This document shows, in pieces, positions 49,425-57,419 of a stretch of 64,000 bases of DNA. Below the pieces are notes generated by a model. The model had not been told where the DNA came from. It saw only the letters and a program-made list of their open reading frames with translations, and did no database searches. The stretch comes from a bacterium (GTDB lineage Bacteria; Bacillota; Bacilli; Lactobacillales; Streptococcaceae), in NCBI GenBank assembly GCA_905221115.1, contig CAJNBX010000002.1, positions 186,001 through 250,000 on the forward strand, in the 5' to 3' direction. Numbering within the stretch: the stretch's first letter is position 1; the number at the start of each line of letters is the position of its first letter. The position numbers and the translations under genes were made by a program.

Positions 49425-50123
49425 TTATTGACTCAAAGCAACACTAGAAACCTTGCCATCCGCTCCTGTTGTAATTTGGATGACTTTTCCTCCACCGATT
49501 TTGGCATTATACTTACCATCATCAAGAGTATAAGAATAGCCTCTGATAGAGTAGTTTTCTTTCTTTCCATCAGCAGATTCTACTGTGAATTGACCTCCTG
49601 ATGAAACTGTAATGGTTTCGCCATTAGCTCCCTTCCAGTTGCCCGCTGCTGCTGAGAAATCACCGTCTACCATAGTTAAAACACCCTTGTAGCGTTTATT
49701 TTGCTCTACTTGCTTGTCTTGAAGTTTGCGATCAGTGGTAGGATCATAACCTGACTGGTTAGACTGAGCTTGAGAACCTTGCCGAGTTGAAGGAGCCTGA
49801 GCAGGCGTTTGTTGACTAGCTGCCTGTTGGTTAGACACTTCTTGACCTTGTCTTTGCTCTGGTGCAGATGCCGCTTGTGATGGTGTTGCACTTGCTGAAG
49901 ACTGGTCAGTAGACGCCTTGGCCTTTTCAGATGAAGCTGAACTTGAGGACTTCTGAGTCTTGCTTTCTTTGCTAGCAGAAGCTGCTTTAGAGCTTGATGA
50001 TTGGCTTGTCTTAGAAGAACTGCTTGCTTGAGTTGTTTCCTTTTTATTTCCACAAGCTCCTAATAGCAAGGTAGAAGCCAATACAGTTGCTGCCATCAAT
50101 TTGATATATGTTTTCTTTTTCAT
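49425..50123 (-). CDS. Ser/Gln-rich lipoprotein with C-terminal DUF6287-like domain
   Basis: This is a 232-residue lipoprotein. The signal peptide ends in the lipobox LLGAC. About 95 residues of Ser/Ala/Lys/Gln-rich linker follow, then a folded C-terminal domain (residues about 135-232) with GVLTMVDGDFSAAAGNWKGANGETITVSSGGQF, a pattern I associate with DUF6287 of streptococcal lipoproteins. Function is unknown. The linker resembles wall-spanning spacers. It has a near-consensus promoter overlapped by a WalR-type box, and a perfect ComX box lies 148 bases upstream in the same direction. In S. pneumoniae this interval instead carries cbpA and TCS06. Confidence 0.85.
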   Translation of the reverse strand: MKKKTYIKLMAATVLASTLLLGACGNKKETTQASSSSKTSQSSSSKAASASKESKTQKSSSSASSEKAKASTDQSSASATPSQAASAPEQRQGQEVSNQQAASQQTPAQAPSTRQGSQAQSNQSGYDPTTDRKLQDKQVEQNKRYKGVLTMVDGDFSAAAGNWKGANGETITVSSGGQFTVESADGKKENYSIRGYSYTLDDGKYNAKIGGGKVIQITTGADGKVSSVALSQ

Positions 50124-50168
50124 TTCTCTACTCCTTTGTAATATTTTTGAAATATTAAGAAATCTTTT

Positions 50169-50206
50169 TGTAATATAATTGTAACATCGAGATTTGAATA
50201 TGTCAA
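50169..50206 (-). promoter_or_regulatory. Lipoprotein promoter overlapped by a WalR (VicR)-type box
   Basis: TTGACA, a 17-base spacer and TACAAT on the minus strand form a strong promoter. On the plus strand TGTAAT-ATAAT-TGTAAC (50169-50185) fits the WalR consensus TGTWAHNNNNNTGTWAH exactly and covers the -10. Confidence 0.6.
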
Positions 50207-50214
50207 CGATTTGT

Positions 50215-50250
50215 TTAAACTATTTTAAAAATCTCACATAATTTAAACAT
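50215..50250 (-). CDS. Possible 11-residue leader peptide after a ComX box
   Basis: Directly downstream of the ComX box on the minus strand, GGAGG stands seven bases before an ATG that opens an 11-codon frame (MFKLCEIFKIV). It could be a leader peptide, the stump of a lost competence gene, or chance. The ribosome site is far better than chance would give. Confidence 0.35.
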   Translation of the reverse strand: MFKLCEIFKIV

Positions 50251-50270
50251 CTTTACTCCTCCTACTCTTC

Positions 50271-50278
50271 TATTCGTA
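50271..50278 (-). promoter_or_regulatory. Perfect ComX (SigX) box without an assigned gene
   Basis: The minus strand reads TACGAATA, the exact late-competence cin-box, with the T-rich stretch TTTTTCTGTTTTAT just upstream. It points toward the lipoprotein gene. Confidence 0.65.
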
Positions 50279-50290
50279 ATAAAACAGAAA

Positions 50291-50309
50291 AACAGGATAT
50301 TTTCCTGTT
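50291..50309 (-). terminator. Hairpin with T-rich tail upstream of the ComX box
   Basis: AACAGGA and TCCTGTT arms with a five-base loop are followed on the minus strand by TTTCTGTTTT, which runs into the ComX box. Confidence 0.5.
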
Positions 50310-50339
50310 AAAAATTTAAATTTGTTTTTATGTAATCGC

Positions 50340-50368
50340 TTGCATTGCGTTAGACAAAGGAATATAAT
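50340..50368 (+). promoter_or_regulatory. Promoter of the small membrane-protein pseudogene
   Basis: TTGCAT, a 17-base spacer and TATAAT, followed 34 bases later by the ATG with AGGAGGT. Confidence 0.65.
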
Positions 50369-50401
50369 AATAGTGAAATAGAATATAGGAGGTGCACTCT
50401 T

Positions 50402-50632
50402 ATGCTAAATAAGTATTATAAGTATCTTCCTTGAGTGATTTTGGGAGCTTTCTGTTCTTATCAGTCTGCAGTTCGCTACGCTCAGACTACATTTGATTTA
50501 TTTTACCTAATAACCATTTTTATGATTGTAGATATAGCTTTATTGTACTTACATGAAACCTATTTAAAATATAAATACAAAGATTTATTCATTCGCATCA
50601 TGAGCAATTCTAAGAAAAATAGCCATCCCTAA
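50402..50632 (+). pseudogene. Small membrane protein gene with an in-frame TGA at codon 11
   Basis: A start with perfect AGGAGGT and a good promoter opens MLNKYYKYLP, then TGA, then GTG and an intact 65-codon frame (VILGAFCSYQSAVRYAQTTF, a membrane segment around LFYLITIFMIVDIALLYL, and a basic tail). A single TGG to TGA change would explain it. Translation might also restart at the GTG that directly follows the stop. Function is unknown. No similar gene is recognised nearby. Confidence 0.65.
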
Positions 50633-50673
50633 AACAGTCGCAACAGCAAAGCAAACTAATAAAGGCAAACAAA

Positions 50674-50705
50674 GAGGTCGGGAACTTTGTCCCGACCTCG
50701 TTTTT
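50674..50705 (+). terminator. Strong terminator between the small gene and clpC
   Basis: A perfect 10-bp stem (GAGGTCGGGA/TCCCGACCTC) with a T5 tail on the plus strand. It can also act on clpC transcripts, since the reverse side is T-rich. Confidence 0.85.
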
Positions 50706-53136
50706 ATGCAATATCAAATTTTAACTGGCCTGCTTTAACACCAATCTTAAGTGTGCTACCTGCCACCAAATCTCCCTTAAGAAGAAGTTCTGCCAACTTG
50801 TCTTCCACTTCTGTTTGTAGGGTTCTACGAAGTGGACGAGCTCCCATCTCTGGGTCATATCCTTGATTTGCCAACAATTTCAGTGCTGAAGCTTGTAATT
50901 TCAAGTCAATGCCTTTTTCAGCCAAACTTGCCACTAAAGGTTTGACCATAATCTTCACTACTTCCTGCATATGATCGCTAGACAGGCTATGGAAGACCAC
51001 CTTTTCATCAATACGGTTAATAAATTCAGGTCTATAAGCCTTTTTCAACTCTTCAAACATGCGTTTTTCCATATTTTCCTGGTCAAAACGAATATCCTTA
51101 GCCCCAAAACCAACAGTCTTATCATCACGAAGGGCAGTCGCACCTAGGTTTGATGTCATGATGATAATGGTATTTGAAAAATCGACCTTGCGTCCCTTGC
51201 TATCTGTCAAGACACCGTCATCCAGAACCTGCAAGAGAACATTAAAGATATCTGGATGGGCCTTCTCTACCTCGTCAAAGAGGAGAACAGAGTATGGTTT
51301 GTTGCGAACCTTCTCGGTCAACTCCCCACCTTCTTCATAACCCACATAGCCCGGAGGAGCTCCGTTGAGACGACTGGCTGCGAATTTCTCCATATACTCA
51401 CTCATATCAAAGCGGATAAGAGCTGATTCGTCGTCAAAAAGAACTTCTGCCAGAGCCTTAGCCAATTCGGTCTTCCCGACACCTGTAGGTCCTAGGAACA
51501 TAAAGGAACCAATCGGACGCTTGTGACTGCGAATCCCTGACTGGTTGCGGCGAATCGCACGGCTAATGCTTGAAACTGCTTGATCTTGACCGATGACACT
51601 TTTGTGCAATTCAGCTTCCAGATTCAGGTATTTCTTAGCGTCAGTCTGAGTCAGTTTTTGGACTGGAATACCTGACAAGCGACTCAAGGTGGTCAAAATA
51701 TCAGACTCTGTCACCAAGTCTTTATAGACAGGCACTTCCTCTTCTTTTGCGATTAGCTGAGCTGCCTGTTTCCACTTACCATCCATCAAGGCCTTGTCAG
51801 CTAGACTCAAACCTGAATCGTCTGCTTTTACATGCTTAGCCTTATTTTGCACTGTTGCCGCTGCTTCATCTAAGAGGTCGATAGCAGAGTCTGGCAAGTG
51901 ACGGCTAGTCAAGTAACGATGGGCCATCTTAACGGCTGTTTCGACCGCTTCATCTGTGATTTGCACACGGTGATGTTTCTCATAAGTCGCCTTCAAGCCT
52001 TGTAAAATGGTCATGCTGTCTGCAACACTTGGCTCTTCAATCGTCACTTTGGCGAAACGACGAGAAAGGGCCGCATCTTTTTCGATGTGTTTTTGATATT
52101 CTTCCTGAGTGGTCGCACCAACTGTTCTCAAGGTTCCACGCGCCAAGGCTGGCTTCAAGATATTGGCCGCATCTAGAGTTGAGTCAATCCCACTACCAGA
52201 ACCCATGATGGTATGAAGTTCATCGATAAAGAGGATGACTTGGCCATCTTCTTCAATATCCTTGATGATATTGTTCATGCGTTCTTCAAAGTCACCACGG
52301 AAACGTGTACCTGCAACGACATTCATCAAGTCAAGCTCTAACACGCGCATCTTAGCCATTTCCGCAGGCACGTCACCACTAGCAATACGCTGGGCAAGAC
52401 CAAGTGCCAGAGCAGTTTTTCCGACACCTGCATCCCCAACCAAGACAGGATTGTTCTTGGTCTTTCGACTCAAGATTTGAATCATACGTGAGATTTCCTT
52501 ATCCCGACCGATGACTGGTTCTAACTTACCAAAACGCGCTTGCTCTGTCAAATCATGCGTATAGTCCTCAAGACCACCACTCGGAGTCTGCGGCATGCCC
52601 ATCATATTAGCCATAGAATTTTGCTTGTCAGCTACTGTACGATGGCGTTGGCGTAAAGCCTTGAGATCTTCTCGAGTCCAGCCTGCACGTTCTTCTAGAT
52701 TGCGACGAAGGGCAGCAATCTTGACCTGATCTTTCTTGTCTTCATAAGAAAAACCAGCCCTCTCCAAGATACGAGTCGCCAAGGCATTTCCATCATGCAA
52801 AATCGCATAGAGGACGTGCTCCGTCCCTAGCACCTTAGCATGGACCACTGACGCTACATACTCTGCTTCGTCAAAAAGAACCTGCAAACGATGGGAGAAC
52901 GGCAATTCCGTAAAGGTTTCATCCTGGCTATAGTCCGTTTCAGTCAGTTCCAAAGCTACTTCTTCTAAACGGTCCATCTCATATGGATAATCATTTAAAG
53001 TTGCCCCTGCCACACTATAACTGTGGTTAGACATGGCAATCAACAAGTGCCAAGACTCTAGGTAACGAGCTCCAAAATGGCCAGCAACCATGTAGGCACT
53101 TTCGATACATTCATTCAATGCTTTTGAATAGTTCAT
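50704..53136 (-). CDS. clpC: Clp protease ATPase ClpC
   Basis: This 810-residue AAA+ unfoldase works with ClpP in protein quality control. Two N-terminal Clp repeats (residues 1-150) come first. AAA-1 has Walker [14 protein letters not shown] and Walker [17 protein letters not shown] middle domain follows, then AAA-2 with [18 protein letters not shown] and a conserved C-terminal small domain. It starts two bases after ctsR ends, and both are controlled by the CtsR operator upstream. Downstream, the usual pneumococcal rr06-hk06-cbpA cluster is not present. Confidence 0.96.
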   Translation of the reverse strand: MNYSKALNECIESAYMVAGHFGARYLESWHLLIAMSNHSYSVAGATLNDYPYEMDRLEEVALELTETDYSQDETFTELPFSHRLQVLFDEAEYVASVVHAKVLGTEHVLYAILHDGNALATRILERAGFSYEDKKDQVKIAALRRNLEERAGWTREDLKALRQRHRTVADKQNSMANMMGMPQTPSGGLEDYTHDLTEQARFGKLEPVIGRDKEISRMIQILSRKTKNNPVLVGDAGVGKTALALGLAQRIASGDVPAEMAKMRVLELDLMNVVAGTRFRGDFEERMNNIIKDIEEDGQVILFIDELHTIMGSGSGIDSTLDAANILKPALARGTLRTVGATTQEEYQKHIEKDAALSRRFAKVTIEEPSVADSMTILQGLKATYEKHHRVQITDEAVETAVKMAHRYLTSRHLPDSAIDLLDEAAATVQNKAKHVKADDSGLSLADKALMDGKWKQAAQLIAKEEEVPVYKDLVTESDILTTLSRLSGIPVQKLTQTDAKKYLNLEAELHKSVIGQDQAVSSISRAIRRNQSGIRSHKRPIGSFMFLGPTGVGKTELAKALAEVLFDDESALIRFDMSEYMEKFAASRLNGAPPGYVGYEEGGELTEKVRNKPYSVLLFDEVEKAHPDIFNVLLQVLDDGVLTDSKGRKVDFSNTIIIMTSNLGATALRDDKTVGFGAKDIRFDQENMEKRMFEELKKAYRPEFINRIDEKVVFHSLSSDHMQEVVKIMVKPLVASLAEKGIDLKLQASALKLLANQGYDPEMGARPLRRTLQTEVEDKLAELLLKGDLVAGSTLKIGVKAGQLKFDIA

Positions 53137-53137
53137 C

Positions 53138-53596
53138 TTACTTCCCTTTTCTATCTACCTCTTGTATGACCTGTCGTAGCATATTAGCACGAACAACTGG
53201 AGCTTCTTCTCCTAGAACGCGATCCAAAGCTACTGCTACCAGCAAATTCATCTCCTGCTTGGTCATCAATTCCTGCTCAACCAAAAGCTGGAGAATATCC
53301 TCATAAATTTCTTGACTGACCCGCTCACCAATCGAGTAAAGCAAATCGCGGAGCATTTCATGATGACTAGAAAACTCAATCCGTCCTATACGAATATAGC
53401 CTCCGCCACCACGCTTACTTTCAACCAAGTAGCCTCTACTTTCCGTAAAGCGTGTCTTGATCACATAGTTAATCTGACTGGGAACAACCTGAAAGGTATC
53501 TGCCAACTGACTACGTTGCAACTCCACAATACCAGATTGATCTAAAATCGCCTTGATGTAGGCCTCAATATGATCCGATGTATTTTTAAATCTCAT
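53138..53596 (-). CDS. ctsR: Heat-shock repressor CtsR
   Basis: This is a 152-residue CtsR repressor. The winged-helix DNA-binding part spans residues 1-70, including the signature ESKRGGGGYIRIGRIEF with its Gly-rich wing, and the C-terminal four-helix part follows. It represses clp genes and is inactivated by heat. It heads the ctsR-clpC operon and has its own operator at the promoter, so it is autoregulated. Confidence 0.96.
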   Translation of the reverse strand: MRFKNTSDHIEAYIKAILDQSGIVELQRSQLADTFQVVPSQINYVIKTRFTESRGYLVESKRGGGGYIRIGRIEFSSHHEMLRDLLYSIGERVSQEIYEDILQLLVEQELMTKQEMNLLVAVALDRVLGEEAPVVRANMLRQVIQEVDRKGK

Positions 53597-53620
53597 TACA
53601 AACCCACCTCTCTCTTTGAA

Positions 53621-53667
53621 CCTTGACTATCTTTGACTATACTATCATTTAACACTCTATAAGTCAA
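53621..53667 (-). promoter_or_regulatory. ctsR-clpC promoter with CtsR operator
   Basis: TTGACT, 17 bases, TAGTAT (with TGA extension). The CtsR tandem heptads AGTCAAAGATAGTCAAGG lie at once downstream, covering the start point; the second heptad deviates at its last bases. Confidence 0.8.
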
Positions 53668-53759
53668 ATTTTTAAGGCTCAGCCCTTGAAAATACTGACT
53701 TTCTTTAAAAACATTTAGGCATTGAATCGCCTTAGCTTTTCTTCAAAATTCCATAAAAA

Positions 53760-53797
53760 AACTCAAAAGTTAGATACTATAATCCGACTTTTGAGTT
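53760..53797 (-). terminator. Terminator of the 61-residue membrane protein gene
   Basis: AACTCAAAAGT/ACTTTTGAGTT arms, followed by T7 on the minus strand. Confidence 0.85.
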
Positions 53798-53805
53798 ATA
53801 ACTTA

Positions 53806-53991
53806 TTACGGTCTATTTTTAATTTCGTATAGAAACGCTAACACTAGGACCACTATACCCAGAACGGCAATCATTCCAAATCCCAGAATAGCTAGTGAAA
53901 TCGAAGAACTTACATAAAGTACAAACAAAGCAGTTAGGAGACCAATTATTAAAACTGCTTTTACAATGCCTTTTATATATATTAAATTCAT
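53806..53991 (-). CDS. Small two-helix membrane protein, unknown function
   Basis: This 61-residue protein is almost wholly hydrophobic. Two membrane segments (GIVKAVLIIGLLTALFVLYV and LAILGFGMIAVLGIVVLVLAF) are joined by SSSIS, with a charged tail YEIKNRP. GAGGTGAT precedes the ATG, and a strong terminator follows directly, so it is probably a real gene. I do not recognise the family. It could be a small stress, immunity or regulatory membrane protein; nothing nearby decides. Confidence 0.65.
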   Translation of the reverse strand: MNLIYIKGIVKAVLIIGLLTALFVLYVSSSISLAILGFGMIAVLGIVVLVLAFLYEIKNRP

Positions 53992-54380
53992 ATATCACCT
54001 CTAAAAAAATAATAGAAGTTATTTTCTAAAATAGTAACATCTCTTAAAGCAATTGATTAAAAATATTTTTAGTTTTTAAGTTCATTAATTTACTTTTTTC
54101 TGGTTTTGTTTTTGTCGCTACTCTATTTTCTATAGGCACTGTGCTATTAATTTTTTGTTAGATATTATTATTTTTATTACTAATCTAATTTTTGATGATA
54201 TATTGCTTTTAAATATGATTTATAGTTTTTTGAATAGAATTATTGATTCTTAATTATTACGTTTAACAGAGCTGTTAAGACTATAGATAGTATAACTTCT
54301 CTTTTCATTATAAATGAATTATTTTCAAAATGCAAATACGGTATCTGATTTTTTATCCTTCATTTACTCTCCCACTTTTT
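53992..54380. other. AT-rich intergenic region
   Basis: About 390 bases, very AT-rich, between the small membrane protein and the ABC operon. A TTGCTT...TACTAT pair near 54025-54055 could be the small gene's promoter. I see no other feature. Confidence 0.5.
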
Positions 54381-55109
54381 CTACTTATCTAAGCCTAATT
54401 CTGCCAAGATTTGACGTTTGTAGGCAATCTTTTGAACTTCCTTGTCCTCATCTTCAGACCAATCTAGTTTAATTTCTGAAACAATCTGCCCAGGGCGATT
54501 TTTCAAGATATAGATGCGGTCGCTGAGATTAAGGGCCTCCTCGATACTATGAGTAATAATCAATGTTGTCAGTTGCAACTGCTTGTGAATCTCAAGGTAC
54601 CAAGCGTGGAGTTCCATCTTGGTCATCTCATCCAAGGCGCTAAAGGCCTCGTCTAAGAGAAAGAGCTTGTGCCCGAAAAGGTAAGTTCGAAGCAAGGCTA
54701 CACGCTGGCGCATCCCGCCACTAAGTTCATGAGGATACTTGTCCCGTACAGCTGTCAACTGGAAGGTCGCAAGAATTTCATCTGCGCGAGCAATAGCTTC
54801 AGCCTTATCCACTTTTTGAATCAAGAGGGGTAAAATGATATTACCAAGAACGGTCTTGTGCTCCAAGAGCAGATCCTTTTGCAACATATAACTCACCCGC
54901 CCCTTGGGATTCTCCTCACCGTCCAGAACAATTCGCCCTGACTGGACTTCTAAAATCCCAGCAATTAAGTTAAAGAGGGTGGTCTTCCCAACACCACTTG
55001 GACCTAAGATAGAAACCACTTCACCTGAAATCACCTGCAGGTTAATGTCCTCTAAAATCCTATCTTGACCATAGGCATAACTGACGTGTTCTAGTCTTAT
55101 TTCTGTCAT
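54381..55109 (-). CDS. ABC transporter ATPase of the thiamine-precursor uptake operon
   Basis: This 242-residue ATPase belongs to the nitrate/sulfonate/taurine-type (ThiZ-like) group. Walker A is LGPSGVGKTTLF, the signature LSGGMRQR, and Walker B LFLLDEAFSALDEMTK. It powers the permease encoded two genes upstream. Its ATG shares one base with the stop of the binding-protein gene. The whole operon lies behind a TPP riboswitch, so the likely cargo is a thiamine precursor such as hydroxymethylpyrimidine, as for the ThiXYZ systems. Confidence 0.9.
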   Translation of the reverse strand: MTEIRLEHVSYAYGQDRILEDINLQVISGEVVSILGPSGVGKTTLFNLIAGILEVQSGRIVLDGEENPKGRVSYMLQKDLLLEHKTVLGNIILPLLIQKVDKAEAIARADEILATFQLTAVRDKYPHELSGGMRQRVALLRTYLFGHKLFLLDEAFSALDEMTKMELHAWYLEIHKQLQLTTLIITHSIEEALNLSDRIYILKNRPGQIVSEIKLDWSEDEDKEVQKIAYKRQILAELGLDK

Positions 55110-56116
55110 TATTTCACAAACTCGTTGGTGAAGCCTTTGTCTGTCAAATCTTCTTTAAGAATACCATTTTCTTTATCCCATTTGTAGAAGGCATTCCAGC
55201 GAGCTGCATCAAATTGACCCCATTTTTCCTTGTCGCTTGCGTATTCTTTTGACAAGTATTTTTGAGATTCGATGACAAAGTCACGTTTTTCCTGAAGTTC
55301 AGGTGCATTCTTAATGAGGATATCAGCTGCTTCTTCTGAATGCTCCATAGCATATTGGTAGCCTTTTTTGATAGCTTGGATGACTTTACGAGCTTCTTCT
55401 TTATTGTCTTTAAGGTAGTCGTTGTTTGCGATGATAACTGGTGAGTAGTAGTCAAACTCCTTGACATAGTCTTTCAAGTACAAGAAGTTAGCATCTACAC
55501 CTTGAGATTTTGCAAGGATACCATCCCATCCGTAGTAGATCCATGCAGTATCAAATACTCCATTAGCAATCGGTGTGATAGAGTTTGAGTCGTTATTTGG
55601 TACTTTTTCAACCTTCTCAAAGTCCCCACCTTGTGATTCTACCAAGGTTTTCAACATAGCAAGTTCAGTTGGGTCATTCCAAGTCCCGTATTTCTTACCA
55701 ACCAAGTCTTTTGGACTAGCTACATTGTCAGATTTACGAGAGATGATTCCTGATGTATTGTGTTCAACAATAGCTGCAACGGCAGTAATTCCTGCCCCTT
55801 TTTCCAATTTTTTAGCCATGTAGTCTTGGAAATACACTGCAAATGGTGCCTTACCATTAATGACTAAGTCAGAAGAACTTTCTTCTGGTGGCAATTTCAA
55901 ATCAACATCCACTCCAGCTTCTTTGAAATAACCTTTTTCCTTGGCAACATAAAGCCCTGTGTGGTTGGTATTTGGTGTCCAGTCTAGGATAAAGTCGATT
56001 TTCTTAAGTTCTGCCTCTTTGTTATCCTTAGAAGCAGTTCCTTGACCACAGGCCACAAGCACAACAGCTACAAGAGCTGTTAAAACAGTTAAAAACACTT
56101 TCCATGTTTTCTTCAT
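55109..56116 (-). CDS. Thiamine-precursor ABC substrate-binding lipoprotein (ThiY/NMT1-like)
   Basis: This 335-residue lipoprotein has lipobox LVAC and a periplasmic-binding fold of the NMT1/THI5-like family. The N-terminal lobe motif is DFILDWTPNTNHTGLYVAKEKGYF, which is characteristic of pyrimidine-binding THI5/ThiY proteins. It should deliver the ligand to the permease encoded just upstream. Control by the TPP riboswitch supports a thiamine precursor over other cargo of the family. Confidence 0.9.
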   Translation of the reverse strand: MKKTWKVFLTVLTALVAVVLVACGQGTASKDNKEAELKKIDFILDWTPNTNHTGLYVAKEKGYFKEAGVDVDLKLPPEESSSDLVINGKAPFAVYFQDYMAKKLEKGAGITAVAAIVEHNTSGIISRKSDNVASPKDLVGKKYGTWNDPTELAMLKTLVESQGGDFEKVEKVPNNDSNSITPIANGVFDTAWIYYGWDGILAKSQGVDANFLYLKDYVKEFDYYSPVIIANNDYLKDNKEEARKVIQAIKKGYQYAMEHSEEAADILIKNAPELQEKRDFVIESQKYLSKEYASDKEKWGQFDAARWNAFYKWDKENGILKEDLTDKGFTNEFVK

Positions 56117-56154
56117 TTTGATTTCCTCTTTTCTTTTTCAGAAACATTCTTATT

Positions 56155-56913
56155 CTACGAACGTTTCCATTTAATAACATATTTTTCACTAATATCGACC
56201 AACTTCATACCCAGAAGACTGATAATCGATACCAGAATAATAATAGCAAACATAGTATCATACTGAAACAGTTTCTTGGACTGAATCATGTAGACACCTA
56301 GTCCTTCAAAGCCTCCCAACCACTCAGATACTACTGTTGTGATAAAGGCGTAGGAGACACTGACCCTCAGACCTGCATAAAAGTAAGGCAGGCTGACTGG
56401 GATTTTAAAATGCCACAGGATTTGCCAAGGCTTGGCCCGCATCAGACTAAACAAGGTCAGCATATCCTTGTCACAATGCCTAAAACCGTCCAAAATGCTG
56501 ACGATGATAGGAAAGGTTGTCGTTAAGATAATCAAGACAATCTTGGGCAAAATCCCATAACCTAGCCACAAGACCAAGATAGGAGCTATGGCAATGGTCG
56601 GAATGGTTTGGACGACCACCATCATAGGGTAAATCAAGTCATTGAGCCAAGTCAAACTATCCATAAGTACAGCCATGAGACAGGCAATCAAGACTCCCAA
56701 AACCAACCCCAGTAAAGCCACTCTCAAGGTGGCCCAGCTATGGTGCCAGAGAAATTCTCTATCACGAACAAAGGCCTGGAGAATTTCAAGAGGTGTCGGC
56801 AGGATAAACTTGGGGAGAAGTTTAAGCAAACCTGCTAACTGCCAGATTGACAAGACCCCTAGAAAGCCCAACAGACTAATCTGTCGTCTCAGTATACTTT
56901 TCAAGTTTCTCAT
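56155..56913 (-). CDS. ABC transporter permease (ThiX-like)
   Basis: This 252-residue inner-membrane permease of the BPD_transp_1 type has about six hydrophobic segments and the EAA-type cytoplasmic loop (SLMRAKPWQILWHFKIPVSLPYF). The ATG chosen overlaps the end of the preceding gene by 38 bases. A shorter start further inside would cut the first cytoplasmic residues; the family N-terminus favours the long form. It is part of the thiamine-precursor transporter. Confidence 0.88.
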   Translation of the reverse strand: MRNLKSILRRQISLLGFLGVLSIWQLAGLLKLLPKFILPTPLEILQAFVRDREFLWHHSWATLRVALLGLVLGVLIACLMAVLMDSLTWLNDLIYPMMVVVQTIPTIAIAPILVLWLGYGILPKIVLIILTTTFPIIVSILDGFRHCDKDMLTLFSLMRAKPWQILWHFKIPVSLPYFYAGLRVSVSYAFITTVVSEWLGGFEGLGVYMIQSKKLFQYDTMFAIIILVSIISLLGMKLVDISEKYVIKWKRS

Positions 56914-57166
56914 CAATACTTAAAATATCTCCTACATTTATTTTGACATTGGCAAAGACATTATCTGCCTCCTGCCCTGCTACTTCCAGCGCTTCTTTGA
57001 GAATGCGCATGAGCTCATCAAACTCCCCTTCCAAGACCGTTTCAAATGGTGTCACCACCATGGTCACTTCTTGAACTTGCAGATAAGCAATGACTTGATC
57101 GATAACAGCAATCCGATCAATCCCCTGTGATAGGGGTAAAATTTGCAAGGCAATGCTTGCTTTCAT
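56876..57166 (-). CDS. Thiamine-binding MTH1187/YkoF-family protein
   Basis: This is a 96-residue protein of the MTH1187/YkoF-type thiamine-binding family, with the ferredoxin-like motifs IALQILPLSQG and VTPFETVLEGEFDELMRILKEAL. It is the first gene behind the TPP riboswitch and may buffer or sense thiamine compounds. AGGAGG stands five bases before the ATG. Confidence 0.85.
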   Translation of the reverse strand: MKASIALQILPLSQGIDRIAVIDQVIAYLQVQEVTMVVTPFETVLEGEFDELMRILKEALEVAGQEADNVFANVKINVGDILSIDEKLEKYTETTD

Positions 57167-57194
57167 AAAAACCTCCTCTTCTCATTTTCCTTTG

Positions 57195-57230
57195 ACAAAA
57201 AGAAAAACCTTTACCATATATGGGAAAGGT
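57195..57230 (-). terminator. Riboswitch expression-platform terminator
   Basis: ACCTTTCCCATATATGGTAAAGGT forms a hairpin with a T-rich tail on the minus strand, between the TPP aptamer and the first gene. It should form when TPP is bound. Confidence 0.85.
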
Positions 57231-57235
57231 CAAGA

Positions 57236-57327
57236 ATAGACTAAGTATCGTTCCCTACGCTGGCATTATCCAGATCAGGTGCGGTCGAAGCTTAACGCTT
57301 CCTCTCAGACTGTACACAGACTCCCAT
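57236..57327 (-). ncRNA. TPP riboswitch (THI element)
   Basis: The minus strand carries the conserved CTGAGAGG and ACCTGATCTGGATAATGCCAGCG blocks, followed by TAGGGAA, which are the pyrimidine- and pyrophosphate-sensing parts of the TPP aptamer. A promoter with TATAAT (57330-57335) lies just upstream, and a terminator downstream. It should lower transcription of the ABC operon when TPP is plentiful. Confidence 0.95.
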
Positions 57328-57386
57328 ATATTATATGGACATATGATAGCGCAAAACAAAAAAAAAGTCAAGGAAACTGCTTACAG

Positions 57387-57412
57387 AAAAGAGCAGGAAA
57401 AATTTCCTACTC
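57387..57412 (-). terminator. Terminator of cbpD
   Basis: GAGTAGGAAA/TTTCCTGCTC arms (one mismatch pair) followed by TTTTC on the minus strand. Confidence 0.75.
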
Positions 57413-57419
57413 CCATTTT

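Noticed and set aside
53389..53396. Perfect TACGAATA (ComX box) on the plus strand
   Set aside because: It lies inside ctsR, opposite the conserved GYIRIGR codons, has no T-rich stretch upstream, and no gene follows on that strand.
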